Source of the DNA: Eutypella sp. D-1
Lineage: Eukaryota > Ascomycota > Sordariomycetes > Xylariales > Diatrypaceae
Reading direction: 5' to 3'
NCBI GenBank assembly: GCA_023313575.1
Contig: JAJTTP010000033.1
Coordinates: 147,425 to 211,424, forward strand
Length of the DNA: 64,000 bases
In this document: piece after piece, positions 33,079 through 43,434 of the stretch
Layout of the letters: every line of letters begins with the position of its first letter
How positions within the stretch are numbered: the first letter of the stretch is position 1
Notes under the pieces: generated by a model
Told to the model about the DNA's origin: nothing
Seen by the model: only the letters and a program-made list of their open reading frames with translations
The model's database searches: none
Made by a program: the position numbers and the translations under genes

Positions 33079-35407
33079 ATGATGCCCAACCACCAGACCC
33101 GAGCCGGGCGGCCTAGGCCGATCGAATTCTCACCCAATATCGAACAGCGGATGAATGTCGACTTTGAAGACAGTAGAGTCCCAAGCCTTCTCAACGAGGC
33201 TGCTATGAACACTTGGGATCCATTCGGGAATACCGACACCACAATACATCTTACTTTAGATGTCGAAGACGATCTAGATTTAGCCCTCGAGAACCTGTCT
33301 CGCTTGTCTCGCCTTGGTGACTTTACGAGCGCAAGAGCCCTCTTTCACGAAACCCTAGAGAATCACCTTGATAAGCCTCAAGTCCTGATTCGGTGGACCG
33401 AGACGTTGCTGCGGCAGGGTGATTACAATTCCTTGCTCAGCATCGACTCGAGCCCTATTGAGAATTTGGGAGCTTACGGTGCCAATACTGAAGCCGCAAA
33501 ACTGCCCAAGTTATACTGGAGACTCATGCGGTTGGAAGCCCGTTACCAGAGTCTGAAGATCAATGCGGCGAGCGAGGAGTGGAATGTCCTTGACGATGTC
33601 ATAGACTACCCCTTCGCAGATACAATGCTGGGGTCCGCAGAGGTTCGTTTTCCCTCCCTGCGCTCCACCTAGATGCCCTGTCACTAATCTGAATCACCAG
33701 ATCAACATATTGGTCTTGTTCAGCCGAGTAGCTAGGTACCAAACGGGGTCCATATTGCTATTCGCTAAAATGGAAACTCGTTTGACGGCGGCCTGGTTCC
33801 GTCATATGTACAGCGAGCTACTCAGGGAAGGTCGGGTCTGGGATATGCACGATTTATTTATCATTTCGTTCAACATTAATGAGAAAGCAGCTAGTTACAG
33901 GACCAACCTAGCACTCAGCTTAGACGAGCCATCACATTTCAGTCTTCGACATGTCCTGGAGAGACTGATACAAGACTGGCAGGTGCCAAGATATGACGAA
34001 TCCACGGCTCTGGCGCTTTTGGACATCGTTTCCACATGCCTAATGGGCATGGTACTAAATAACAGGAATGCGCACACGGAGCCCGCTACGCAAATTGATT
34101 CAATTTTCGAGCTATCCATCGATCTGTCACACTCAGTGATGAGGAATGATCCGGATAATATGAAAAGCAGGCCTTTCACGAAATGGCTTTCATGTAAAGC
34201 TATATGGGAGGAATTCAAGAGGTCTGACTGCTCTAAGCAAGTTCAGACCAATTTAGCATTCGCTAGAGGTTTGGGCTACTACGCCAGCCCTGACAGCCTC
34301 CCGATGTACGTCCCAGCAGCAGATGAAAACCCCGGTTGGATAATGAATAATGCACCGGACCAATTCAAGGACATCGTGGAACTAGTGGCAAACGTTGCAA
34401 GAAGCCAGGAGGATCACATGATGGAAACTCTATACCTCACGCAATTAATCCATTTTACCTCGAACCCCGTTGCGGAGGTTTCGCGCCTTCTCCACCTCCA
34501 GAAAGACATCTCTAGAAGTATCATCGCATACCATCGAAGTCTTGCAGCGTGTTATCTATTCTGTAACTCACAAGATACAGCCCAGAATCTTCAGGTTGAG
34601 CTTGATATACAGCTCAACAAGCACCTTGTTCACGACGCCGAAACATTATGGTTACTTAGCAGGCTTCGCTACTCATTGGGAGGGTATGGAGAGTCGGTCG
34701 CATTCTGGACTGCAGATTCCATATATCGATTCCTTCCCAATCACCTGCAGTATGATTTGGAACGAAAGATTCCACATATTCGCAACCGAACAGCTAGGAA
34801 GCCCCGAGCAAGCACTCCTCCGCCTTTCAACCTATACGAATGTCGAGGACGTAAAAGCATAATACCGCTCGTGACAGGAGGCCCGCCAATGGATAATCGA
34901 TCAAGGGGCATTCCACTGTCCCATGAAAACGACGAGGAAGTGACTAGAGAGAGGGACTTTCAAAGCATAGACCCTCAGTCGGAAGCAACTGAACTTCGGG
35001 ACAGGGCACAACTCTTCCTACCCCAGAATGACCCAGATCATGATGAGCAACAGATCTACCCAGCTATCATCGGACGAAAAGACAGCAATAGAGCAAATGC
35101 AAAACGGACCAAAAGGTTTATCAATCGAATTCCTGTCCACCCATTTTCCTCTCATGTAAGGCGCCACTCCCATGCGAGGGGCCGATCCCGGTCTAGCCGC
35201 CCAACTCGACCAAGGATTCAACTTTCGCCCTCATCGGATAAGGAAGCTGACTGGGAGTCCGAGCCGGAGGAAGATGATAACCATGATAGACCACCGAATT
35301 ATAGTCAACACTCCATCGCCACTGCAGAAGGCACCAGCACCTCTTATGAGAGTGCGCTTGTGAAATGGAAACCACCGGCATCAAATGAAGAGCAGAATCC
35401 ATCCTAG
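33079..35407 (+). CDS. Fungal hypothetical protein, helical repeat-like with basic disordered tail
   Basis: Family not recognised. Two exons, 33079-33642 and 33701-35407, joined by a GTTCGT...CACCAG phase-0 intron, give 756 aa. The N-terminal part (about residues 50-190) has a TPR-like helical pattern (DLALENLSRLSRLGDFTSAR, LLRQGDYNSLLSID). The central part is helical and rich in Leu. The last about 180 residues are charged, with an Arg/Ser/His-rich patch (RRHSHARGRSRSSRPTRPR), consistent with disorder or nucleic-acid binding. The donor is weak but the join keeps frame. An in-frame TGA just upstream leaves the true start open. It is divergent from the previous hypothetical gene. Confidence 0.7.
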
Positions 35408-36070
35408 TGCGATGTGTGGAGTACGAGGGCCATTCTAACACCGGGAATAGACCCTTGGGATATATTAAATGGTATTGGAAATCACCGTTTTCAAGGACAC
35501 CAGTCAAGATATAGACTTTCAACAAGTGATCTGGTTGGTAGAGATTACCGGGACGATAGTCGACTTCTTCGCAATCCGCCTTTGATGGGGAACCCTCTAC
35601 AAATAGTATATAAAGGGCATGGGCCACTGCGAGGAAGTCCGTGCAGAGGAAGAGGGTATCCAAGCCCTGAGTGGGGACCGTCACAGGCCGAGGCCTTTAT
35701 TTCTATATGGCAGTCAATCCAGGAACGAGTTATCAAGAATCCACGGCCAGGAGTCCAATACCATTTGGCGATGGACACTTCAGGAACGCCTTGTCTGACG
35801 CAGAGACGAGATACAACACTGGGGAGCGGGAGACCTTGGGAGTGGTGCGAGCGTTGGCAGAATGTCGATGGTTGCTGATTCCTTGGCCGCATCCCGTGAT
35901 ACTTTATTGCGACCATGCTAATCCTCAAGACGTTCAGCAACGACAATACAAACAATGGACGTATCGCAACCTGGCTGGAACGCCTGGCAATCAGGGTCAA
36001 TACGCACCAAGCACCCGGTCGCCTCGCGCTTTGGCCGCATCGATGCCCGGATCTCTGCTATAAACTTGGG
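35408..36070 (+). pseudogene. Decayed Ty3/gypsy-like retrotransposon fragment (RT-RNase H region)
   Basis: Two overlapping frames carry pieces of a pol polyprotein. In one, FISIWQSIQERVIKNPRPGV runs into YHLAMDTSG, the RT-RNase H junction with the first RNase H Asp. In the other, SDAETRYNTGERETLGVVRA is followed by a LYCDHANPQD block (about 35790-35930), the RNase H segment usually reading Y-T-D-H. Frame changes and stops break it. Base composition is near that of neighbouring genes, unlike the AT-rich elements at the right end, so it seems to have decayed without heavy RIP. No LTRs were found around it. Confidence 0.65.
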
Positions 36071-37059
36071 CGGGATGTACAGGGCCTGCTTGTTGCGGCG
36101 CTCTTGCTCGGCTGCAGCTGTAGTCACAGCTGTCACAGTGGTCGTTATGACCGTGGTCCAGCAACAGCATCAGTAGGAATAATCACAGACTGCTGCGTTC
36201 CCTGGCAACTCCCTTGAAAAACGGATTGGGAGACGCCGAGAAGAAACTCACGCAGTATACAACAAAGCTTCATGTCTTGGTATGGTCTTGGGCAGGAGAG
36301 AGAGGGTGCTCGAGTCTCAGACGCGACTCGAGGCTAAGGTTGAGGACTATCGAAAGCAGCTGCTGCAGGCGGAGATTAAGCAAAAACATCAGATTTTGCG
36401 GGAGCTCGATAACAGGCGCAAAGTGTTCACCAACCAAGAAGAATGTAATCTTAGAGTTGCCGAGGCCGACAAGCACCAGCAGCCCAAGCCCCAGCCTTGG
36501 CCGCAACTGGAGCAACAGCAAATGGTGCCAGTGGTGAAGCAGGAGGGGTAGCGGCAGCAAGAAGTCTGAACCTACAAGTGTCTTCTTTTGCTGTCGTGTG
36601 CTGCGACGCCTTCGTTACGGGTATCGTGATGTTGGCGTTGTAGATGTCTTATGGCATGCTGTGCTTGTCCTCCCTCATCTTAGGTATTTTTTATCCTTGA
36701 GCTTGTAATGCAATTTGGTGGGAATTCTGATACTACTAATTGTTACTTGTGGCACGCTTACTTGTAATCATATCTTTTACACCCCACCAGCGGACTATTT
36801 CCCCCTTAACGAGCTGGGGACATGCTTCTGTATGTGTCACCTACTATATATAGCACGCGCATATAGCGTTGCGTCGTTATCACATATGGCGTGAAAATAG
36901 GGCAGTCACGTGTGAGTAGATAACGTGATCTCAGCTGATGGGGCTATGATTACTACGGCCGCTGGTAGCGAGTAGCCGCCGAATAAAACCATGGAGATTT
37001 ATGCACGGTAGCTATGTGATCAATTACATAATTCCACTTCAAGACGGATTTCATCCTAT
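36071..37059. other. Region upstream of the HET gene with short open frames
   Basis: This holds a short open frame at 36282-36551 whose product is Gln/Glu/Lys-rich and coiled-coil-like (RERVLESQTRLEAKVEDYRK). It has no recognised family and could be a remnant or chance. The rest is the presumed HET promoter. No RNA gene was seen. Confidence 0.35.
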
Positions 37060-39390
37060 ATGACACCCAACATGTCTTGTGCCGCTGCGACAGGCGACTC
37101 CCGCGATCTACTTGAGGATGAAATGACACATGAGGCCGCTCTGACCTCCCCGCATGCGACCGGGGCTCCATTCACGGTCTCCGACTCCACGGAACGTGCG
37201 TTAAACATCGCACTTGAGCTATTAATCGACCAAGATGAGGAACCTGTCGAGTGGTATATGCGCTGTCTTCATCGCCTCTTTATCCTCCTGGACTTGGCGG
37301 GACACTATTCCTCAAACAGGGATTATGACTTCCTAGAGAGTCTCTCCCCCGGACAAGAACATGCAACAGCACTGCTCGAAGAGTGGTGGACTAAAACGGA
37401 TGTGCTTACTTCCAAAGTCAAGAAATGTGTGTTTGGGTTGGTCCTAGCATCTCAGGCGCCTGAAACCTATCGCGTAGAATTCGAAAGGCTCGAGGCTCTG
37501 ACGCCTCGTGTGGATATCCCCTTACTGCATGAAGCACACCAAGAGCTACAAAGCTGTTGGCATGATAGGCCCTATATATCAGGCCTAAGGGATTCCTGGA
37601 GGGCCTTTATTGACTGCTCAACTTACCATCGGCGCATGTTTGCTCTTTTCTATGGGGAGCTATCCCCTGAGGATGACGTCGACAGCTCAACGTGGGATTT
37701 TATGAGGACAGATGGCCGACGTGACGCAGGCGGCGAAGCAGCTATCGAGAGAATTGGTCGCGCATGGCTCAGACAGTTTTCTGAAAGCCCAAACCGCGAA
37801 ACCGGTTCTGCCGTTGGCTTCCATTGGGACAAGAAAAGGTTGCAGATCCGGGATTGCCATATTGGGATCCCAGTAAATCTGATTCCATGCCCTTGGCTAC
37901 ATAAGAAAGACGGCAAAGACCAACACCAATCTCCCTTGCCCTATTACCTTTGGGATATCAAAGCAAGACGTACCGTGGAGACAGCCGAGCTAGACGCTTC
38001 GGCTGTGAGATATGACATAGTAAGTCACACGTGGGGTCGGTGGAGGAAGCCTGGCGCAGGGGCTCGTGTGTCTGGGGTTCCCTGGCTGGTTCCAGAGAAT
38101 ACAGTGTTTGATGTCAACGCCCTTGGTACTTTGCTGGAGCAGGCTGGCTTCCACGAGGAATATGTCTGGCTAGACCTTCTCTGCATCCCGCAGGAAAGGT
38201 CAGATACTGAGCAGGTCCGTATTTGCCAAGTCGAGCTCGCGAGACAGGCCCAGATCTTTTATCGCGCTCAGACCGCCGTCGCATGGCTTCATGATGTCTC
38301 AGACTGGCGAGGTGCTGAAGCCGCAATCGCGTGGCTCGGCTTGGACTACCTGAGGACGAATACACCATCGGACATGGTAGAGAGAAGGGATATGATGGGG
38401 TCCATCATGAATGAATTGGAAGCAATATCGACAGACCATCACAGCTTTCCCGTGCGGGGAGGGTCAACTAGCTGGTTGTCATCACTGTGGACATTGCAGG
38501 AGTCGATGATCCGTCAGGACATGTTTCTAGCGAGCCGTTCATGGGAGCCTCTCCTGGCCGGGAACAATCTTCTTATCACCCTAGACTACCTGTCTGCACT
38601 GGTCAGACTATCTCAGATCTCTCCAAACTGTCCAGTCGGAGTCAAGGAGTTCTGGGCCTTGTTGATGACGGAGAGACTGGAGAGTCTATATCAGCCGAAC
38701 AGACTCACACCGCTGATTCTGGGACAGAGACGAGCCTGCACGCATTCGAGAGCTGTAGCGATAATGGCCGTCACAGGGGCGACCGACTGGTTTCTCGGGA
38801 AAACCGTAGAGCAGTTTCGACAGGACGAAGAGGTTCCCGATGTATACCCGATAGAGTTCCTCAAAGAGGTGTGTGAAAAGTCTGGCGCCGCCTTCTTCAT
38901 GTCGTATCTTCACCCTTCCACCGCAGACGACGATCGGAACGCCCGGGGGAGCATGCTTCCATTCGCAGCAGATTTACATGATAGCCACAACTTGAAGATT
39001 GCAAGCCAGCTAGATTGCGTAGTCGAAGACCATGAGACTGTCAGGGAATGGGTGATCCAGGAGGATTTTAGCGTGTTGCTGCCAAGAGTTTGCATAGTGG
39101 CATCCAAAATGGAGGTCCTGGAAACAGCACGAGTGCGCGTGGTCGTTAACGAAGTCCAAATAACTCTGCAAGAGTACGTTGCCCTTTTCGCCGGCGAGAC
39201 CTACGCGGTGTGTACCCAGGTCCCAAAGGCATTTCTTTCAGGTATACGCGGCATCATACTCAGCCGCCCAGATGGGCAGCATATGTTTAGAAAGCTCGCC
39301 GCGTTTGCCTCGACCCGGGTTGTGGGAGAGCATAAATATTGGGAGTCTAAACTCCCAGAAGCGAGATGGGTCAATTGGCTCGTTTCTTAG
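37060..39390 (+). CDS. HET-domain (heterokaryon incompatibility) protein
   Basis: HET-domain proteins act in fungal self/non-self recognition; their activation triggers cell death. The gene is a single exon of 776 aa. The HET signature starts near residue 320 with YDIVSHTWGRW, continues with EYVWLDLLCIPQE and IFYRAQTAVAWLHD, and ends with the LSSLWTLQESMIRQD block. These are the usual three conserved blocks of PF06985. The first about 300 residues are a helical region with no recognised domain; the C-terminal 250 residues are also unassigned. No NACHT, ankyrin or WD repeats are seen. Its position next to transposon debris fits the usual accessory, fast-evolving location of HET genes. No partner gene for incompatibility can be named. 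Confidence 0.9.
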   Translation: MTPNMSCAAATGDSRDLLEDEMTHEAALTSPHATGAPFTVSDSTERALNIALELLIDQDEEPVEWYMRCLHRLFILLDLAGHYSSNRDYDFLESLSPGQEHATALLEEWWTKTDVLTSKVKKCVFGLVLASQAPETYRVEFERLEALTPRVDIPLLHEAHQELQSCWHDRPYISGLRDSWRAFIDCSTYHRRMFALFYGELSPEDDVDSSTWDFMRTDGRRDAGGEAAIERIGRAWLRQFSESPNRETGSAVGFHWDKKRLQIRDCHIGIPVNLIPCPWLHKKDGKDQHQSPLPYYLWDIKARRTVETAELDASAVRYDIVSHTWGRWRKPGAGARVSGVPWLVPENTVFDVNALGTLLEQAGFHEEYVWLDLLCIPQERSDTEQVRICQVELARQAQIFYRAQTAVAWLHDVSDWRGAEAAIAWLGLDYLRTNTPSDMVERRDMMGSIMNELEAISTDHHSFPVRGGSTSWLSSLWTLQESMIRQDMFLASRSWEPLLAGNNLLITLDYLSALVRLSQISPNCPVGVKEFWALLMTERLESLYQPNRLTPLILGQRRACTHSRAVAIMAVTGATDWFLGKTVEQFRQDEEVPDVYPIEFLKEVCEKSGAAFFMSYLHPSTADDDRNARGSMLPFAADLHDSHNLKIASQLDCVVEDHETVREWVIQEDFSVLLPRVCIVASKMEVLETARVRVVVNEVQITLQEYVALFAGETYAVCTQVPKAFLSGIRGIILSRPDGQHMFRKLAAFASTRVVGEHKYWESKLPEARWVNWLVS

Positions 39391-40513
39391 GTCTGTCGAA
39401 GTATTCCATTAAAGTACTCCTTACATCATATGAGCCCTACGGCATATGTAAAGCCGTTTCGGCTCTTCTTTGTTTTTTCCTGCCTACGTTATCAATTAAT
39501 ACCGCAGAGCATCATGTTGCGTTGTGGGTAGAGTCAAATCGATCACAGCATGTTCCCTAAAGTTCGATGCCTAAGCGATAGGACATAGCAATATGCTGCG
39601 TCTGGCGTTATCATAGTGGCACCATGACTTCTTCCTCGCCATCCAACGCTATGAGTGCGTTCTACTTGCGAACACATTCCGCTTATCGCCATAAAGTCAG
39701 TCGCCTCTAGCCAAGCTCAATCGCAGGCGCTGCAGCTCTAGCATGAACCCAGTTTCCAACAATTACGTTCCTGTTTTCCAGCAGGCGAACTATTGTAGCC
39801 AGGCAGAGTAGCCCCACACGTTAGGGGTATCACAGGGGGGGAAGGAACGCCCAATTGCTAACCACTAGCATGGAGCGCGCTGCAATGGAGGCAGGGGAGG
39901 TAGCATCCTTTAGCGCTACCGCATACACATACAGCAACTCCCGCAAATAATTAGGCTTCCTGTGAACCTGACCTGGGAATCTTTCACTTCGCCTCTTCAC
40001 ATTGCAAGTGTGATAGGCTTAGTAGTGAACCCAAAGATCATAGTCTGATTGAAAATGCGTTATCAGAAACTCATCGCTATGCTATATAACTGCATGCAAG
40101 GAGATACACAGCGTCCATTCACGAGTATAACGGCATGCACAGAGATACAACCCCCCCCCCCCCCCCCCGGCGCCCCTGCCCATGTCGACACTATCAAACG
40201 GATTGTGAGCCCAGATATAGGCATTTCGGTTACAGCCTACGTTCATGAGTATAACTGTATGCAATGAGGTATACAGCCGGCATTCATGAGACGTGCATCG
40301 TCTCTCGGGTTATTGACGCGGCTACTGACTTCTGTATGCCTCATTCCTATATATATAAACTTCCAATTTATAAAAAGGTAAGTATCCTCCTTAAAGTCGG
40401 TAAAGTAAACCCATACTTCTTTTATCAAGACCCAAAATCTATTCCACAACATTTAGCTCCATTACCATACTTACACCATCTCTCAGACACCTACCTTTAA
40501 ACCATATTCAACA
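39391..40513. other. Intergenic region with degenerate repeats and a C18 run
   Basis: This is downstream of the HET gene. At 40084-40150 and 40237-40290 a degenerate unit of about 40-45 nt recurs three times (core TATAACTGCATGCAAGGAGA, later copies mutated). Between copies two and three is a run of 18 C (40151-40168). No gene was recognised. Confidence 0.5.
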
Positions 40514-40663
40514 ATGGCAGCTTCTTCGCAATCCCTCAGCACTGTCGACCACGCCAAGCCAAAGACGTATCCCAAATGCAAAGAATGCGGTAGCACGGGG
40601 AACGATAAACTGGAGTGCACCAATTCGAGCTGCGCGTACTATAAAACCACTAACTGTTCCTAG
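40514..40663 (+). CDS. Small Cys-rich hypothetical protein, possibly the first exon of a spliced gene
   Basis: This 49-codon frame starts with MAASSQSLSTVDH and ends with a Cys-rich part (YPKCKECGSTGND, then ECTNSSCAYYKTTNCS). The CxxC...C...C spacing resembles a small zinc-binding motif. The TAG stop overlaps a perfect GTAAGT donor (TA/GTAAGT at 40662-40668), so the mRNA may be spliced here and the protein may continue. No clear second exon could be assigned. A TATA-rich leader precedes the ATG. There is no signal peptide. Family not recognised. Confidence 0.4.
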   Translation: MAASSQSLSTVDHAKPKTYPKCKECGSTGNDKLECTNSSCAYYKTTNCS

Positions 40664-41505
40664 TAAGTTCGCCCCCTATTCCGGTCTCTCCAGTCCTTGC
40701 ACTTTGCGTTCGATATATGGAACCGACAATTACTTAAAAGAGTGCAAGTACGACTCGAGGCGACAGTCTTGCATTCGACAAAGCAACTACTGATGGGGAA
40801 AGTGACAAGGGCGAGCAGAGAATGATGGCATAACTGTTTCGGTGCACGCAGTTCTTTGGGCTGGTCTTATTCAGAGTGCTTGGTATCAGCAGCATTCTCA
40901 GCAGTACAATATCCGATCTCTCTCTGGAATACTATAGCATTGTCTAATTTCCCCCGTGCGAAGCGGCAGAGACAGGAATTTGTAGCTTAACATATCATAC
41001 ACTATAAACAGTGCCTTGGAGCCTGGCGTGAGAACAAACAAGAGTACATCAAATGTGACTTATACCGTTGCCACCGGCCATTAAATCGAAAAGATTGCGG
41101 CAGGTCTACCCAAGGGCTGGGATGTTATAATCGTGTTTGATGGACATCGGCAGACTTCCGTTCTCAATATGAAGATCGGTAGTTTCTGATCTAATCATCT
41201 ACCAACGGTCTATATTTATTCGCCACATCCAACTCTTATTTACAGAGCCTGGCTTCCAGGAATGGTCTCTGAATGGTCTCAGCAACTAATTGCAGTCTAT
41301 TCGCTTGATAGACAATGTTGATTCCGATCTCGTATGACGGCAAAGAAAGGAAACAAGTTTTACAGGAAAGCCAAGCGAGCTCCTTAGCTTCCAATGTTGG
41401 TATTTCCTTAGAGGCATGGACGAAAATTACAGCAGACAAGCAACCCATCGTAGAGACGGATAGTATGTATGAGATAAGAGTTTGATATGAAGAGCATCAC
41501 TAGCT
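40664..41505. other. Intergenic region
   Basis: This contains a possible second exon of the small Cys-rich gene and the 3' flank of the kinase-like gene. No family, repeat or RNA gene was recognised. Confidence 0.35.
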
Positions 41506-42786
41506 CTATAAAAGCGGCATGCAGCCATATACATCTCTAAGCTGTTCCCAAGTAACCTGTTCCTTGTAGATGAGCTTTGCAACCCTCTTCGCAGCCCAAA
41601 GGCTTCCCTTGGGTGAAGCCATGTACTGACGATGCATGAGTTCGGCACTTTCAGAGGCCATGTAGGTGGAAAGTGGTGTAAGATGCTGACTCTGCTTCAT
41701 ATTCGCCTGTTGCTGATCCGGGGGCTTCGTTTCCCCTTCCCCCTCTTCCTGCTTCGCTTTCTCAATCTCTATTTCCCTTAAAAACTGTATAACGAGCGTC
41801 TTAAACTCCACGATCGGTCTATTCTCCTCCTCAGATAGCCCGGGGAAAATGACCAACTCTGGACAGACAGACAGCTGCTCGATTGGGGCCGCCTGCGCGT
41901 TGCTCCAGTCAATGACTCCGGTCAGATTATATTCGTCATCGAAAAGAAGGTTACCGAAATGGAGGTCAAGATGACACAGTGGAAATGGGCCTCGGACTCT
42001 ATCTTCAATGACGGTATGGGCTAGAGCTGTTTTCAGCACCCAACATGCCGTAAGCGAGTCTGCATTGTTCGGGTGCAAGGCCACGATCTCTCGGTTTTCT
42101 CCTTGTCGTTGATTGTAAAAATATTCTAGCGACGTTTCCAAAGGGCCAGGCGAATGATGCCATGCCATGGGAATGATCTCGACAGGCTGATCCGCGGTCT
42201 CCCCACACCAAAGGCGTCCAATGCGGTTAAATGTTAGGTTTTGGAGTTCCGCAAACACATTTGCGAACTGTTTGGCAACCTTGGTATGATATTGCCGAGG
42301 TATCGCTTTCGCCAGCCCATCATCGAGTTGACGGCCACCCAAGTACTCCATCAAGACATATGGGTATCCGAATGATCCCTCCATGGACATCTCAAATTCG
42401 AAAATACGAGGGATGGGGATACTTGTACGTTGTCGGATGATGTTCATGGTGGCTATTTCGCTCAGCAACGAGGTCTTGGTGTTGTCATCAACAGTGCGGT
42501 ACGGAATCCGAGTAATCCAATAGATGTTGTCAGAAAATGCGATTTCAAGAACCAGGTTGTTGAAACCCGTTGCAAACTGGGTTAGGTTTATGCTGCAGTC
42601 AATATCGGGAGGCAGGTTTATTTGATGTCTGCGCCGCGAGTCTATCGTGCATTTCTTTAGATGACTAAAGTTTGCTGAAGACAGTATGAGCTTGATTCGC
42701 TTATATTTGTCTGACTCTGGGTTTAGGCCAGCAAAGCCCGACCAATCTTGACTTGGTCTTGTCATTCTGCTCGATGCTGTCGGCAT
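41506..42786 (-). CDS. APH-fold phosphotransferase family protein (PF01636)
   Basis: This is a kinase-like protein of the aminoglycoside phosphotransferase superfamily, which in fungi forms large families of unknown substrate. It is a single exon of 426 aa. Visible motifs are an N-lobe with VLEIAFSDNIYWITRIPY, the YVLMEYLGGRQLDD hinge, the catalytic Brenner-type loop CHLDLHFGNLLFDD with its Asp and Asn, and GVIDWSNAQAAPIE holding the metal-binding Asp. The C-terminal 100 residues have a Glu/Lys/Gln-rich linker. All catalytic positions appear intact, so activity is likely. The name does not imply antibiotic resistance. Confidence 0.88.
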   Translation of the reverse strand: MPTASSRMTRPSQDWSGFAGLNPESDKYKRIKLILSSANFSHLKKCTIDSRRRHQINLPPDIDCSINLTQFATGFNNLVLEIAFSDNIYWITRIPYRTVDDNTKTSLLSEIATMNIIRQRTSIPIPRIFEFEMSMEGSFGYPYVLMEYLGGRQLDDGLAKAIPRQYHTKVAKQFANVFAELQNLTFNRIGRLWCGETADQPVEIIPMAWHHSPGPLETSLEYFYNQRQGENREIVALHPNNADSLTACWVLKTALAHTVIEDRVRGPFPLCHLDLHFGNLLFDDEYNLTGVIDWSNAQAAPIEQLSVCPELVIFPGLSEEENRPIVEFKTLVIQFLREIEIEKAKQEEGEGETKPPDQQQANMKQSQHLTPLSTYMASESAELMHRQYMASPKGSLWAAKRVAKLIYKEQVTWEQLRDVYGCMPLL

Positions 42787-43434
42787 TCAAATAACAGCTG
42801 GTGCTCGGAAAAGAAGCCTCGGATGCGCAGAACGAAAAGGAAGAGCGGCGAGGGGGGACGGGCCAGCGGTGTTAAAGTGTTCGCGACAGCGGGCCGTTCC
42901 AGTACTAGGGAGACTAGAACCACAGGAATCAGATGTCAGGCATATCGATATAAAAGCCATCAAGTCGGCTTTTACAGCATGGTTGACGAAGGGTAGGGTT
43001 TATTTACTTACTATATAGGTGCCTACCTACTTATACTTTTAGGTACTTAAGTAGGTGCATAGGAGGTAGTCTCAGCAGGCTCTGACGCCAAGTCCGGGTG
43101 GAGACTAGGCGAACGCGGAGTCGGGACTAGTTAGCACAAAAACAGTTTAGTCAGGGCAAACCCAGGCCATCCCCCCCCTGCCAGTCCGGTGCCCATCTTC
43201 TCTGACGTATTGTGTAACTATTGCCCAGGTGGTGCCAGGAATAAATCCAAGACTACCTAGGTACGTAATTCCCTCAATTGACACACACTCTCAACACACA
43301 GCCGACCTTGAATCATCTCTCTTACTCATAAATAAAACCACTTTTCTATCCCTTTAACGCCGTGGTAAGGCATATATGACTCTTAATTCAGACACACTCA
43401 CACCGTCTCCGTCACTTAGCTCGCACAACACACT
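42787..43434. promoter_or_regulatory. Divergent promoter region with TACCTA motifs
   Basis: This is a shared spacer between the divergent APH-like and F-box genes. A cluster of GTGCCTACCTACTTATACTT and GTACTTAAGTAGGTGC forms an imperfect palindrome near 43018-43058; another CCTAGGTACGTA lies at 43255-43266. No gene was recognised. Confidence 0.4.

Noticed and set aside
41506..42786. Aminoglycoside resistance gene
   Set aside because: The APH fold is widespread in fungi with unknown substrates; nothing points to antibiotic modification.
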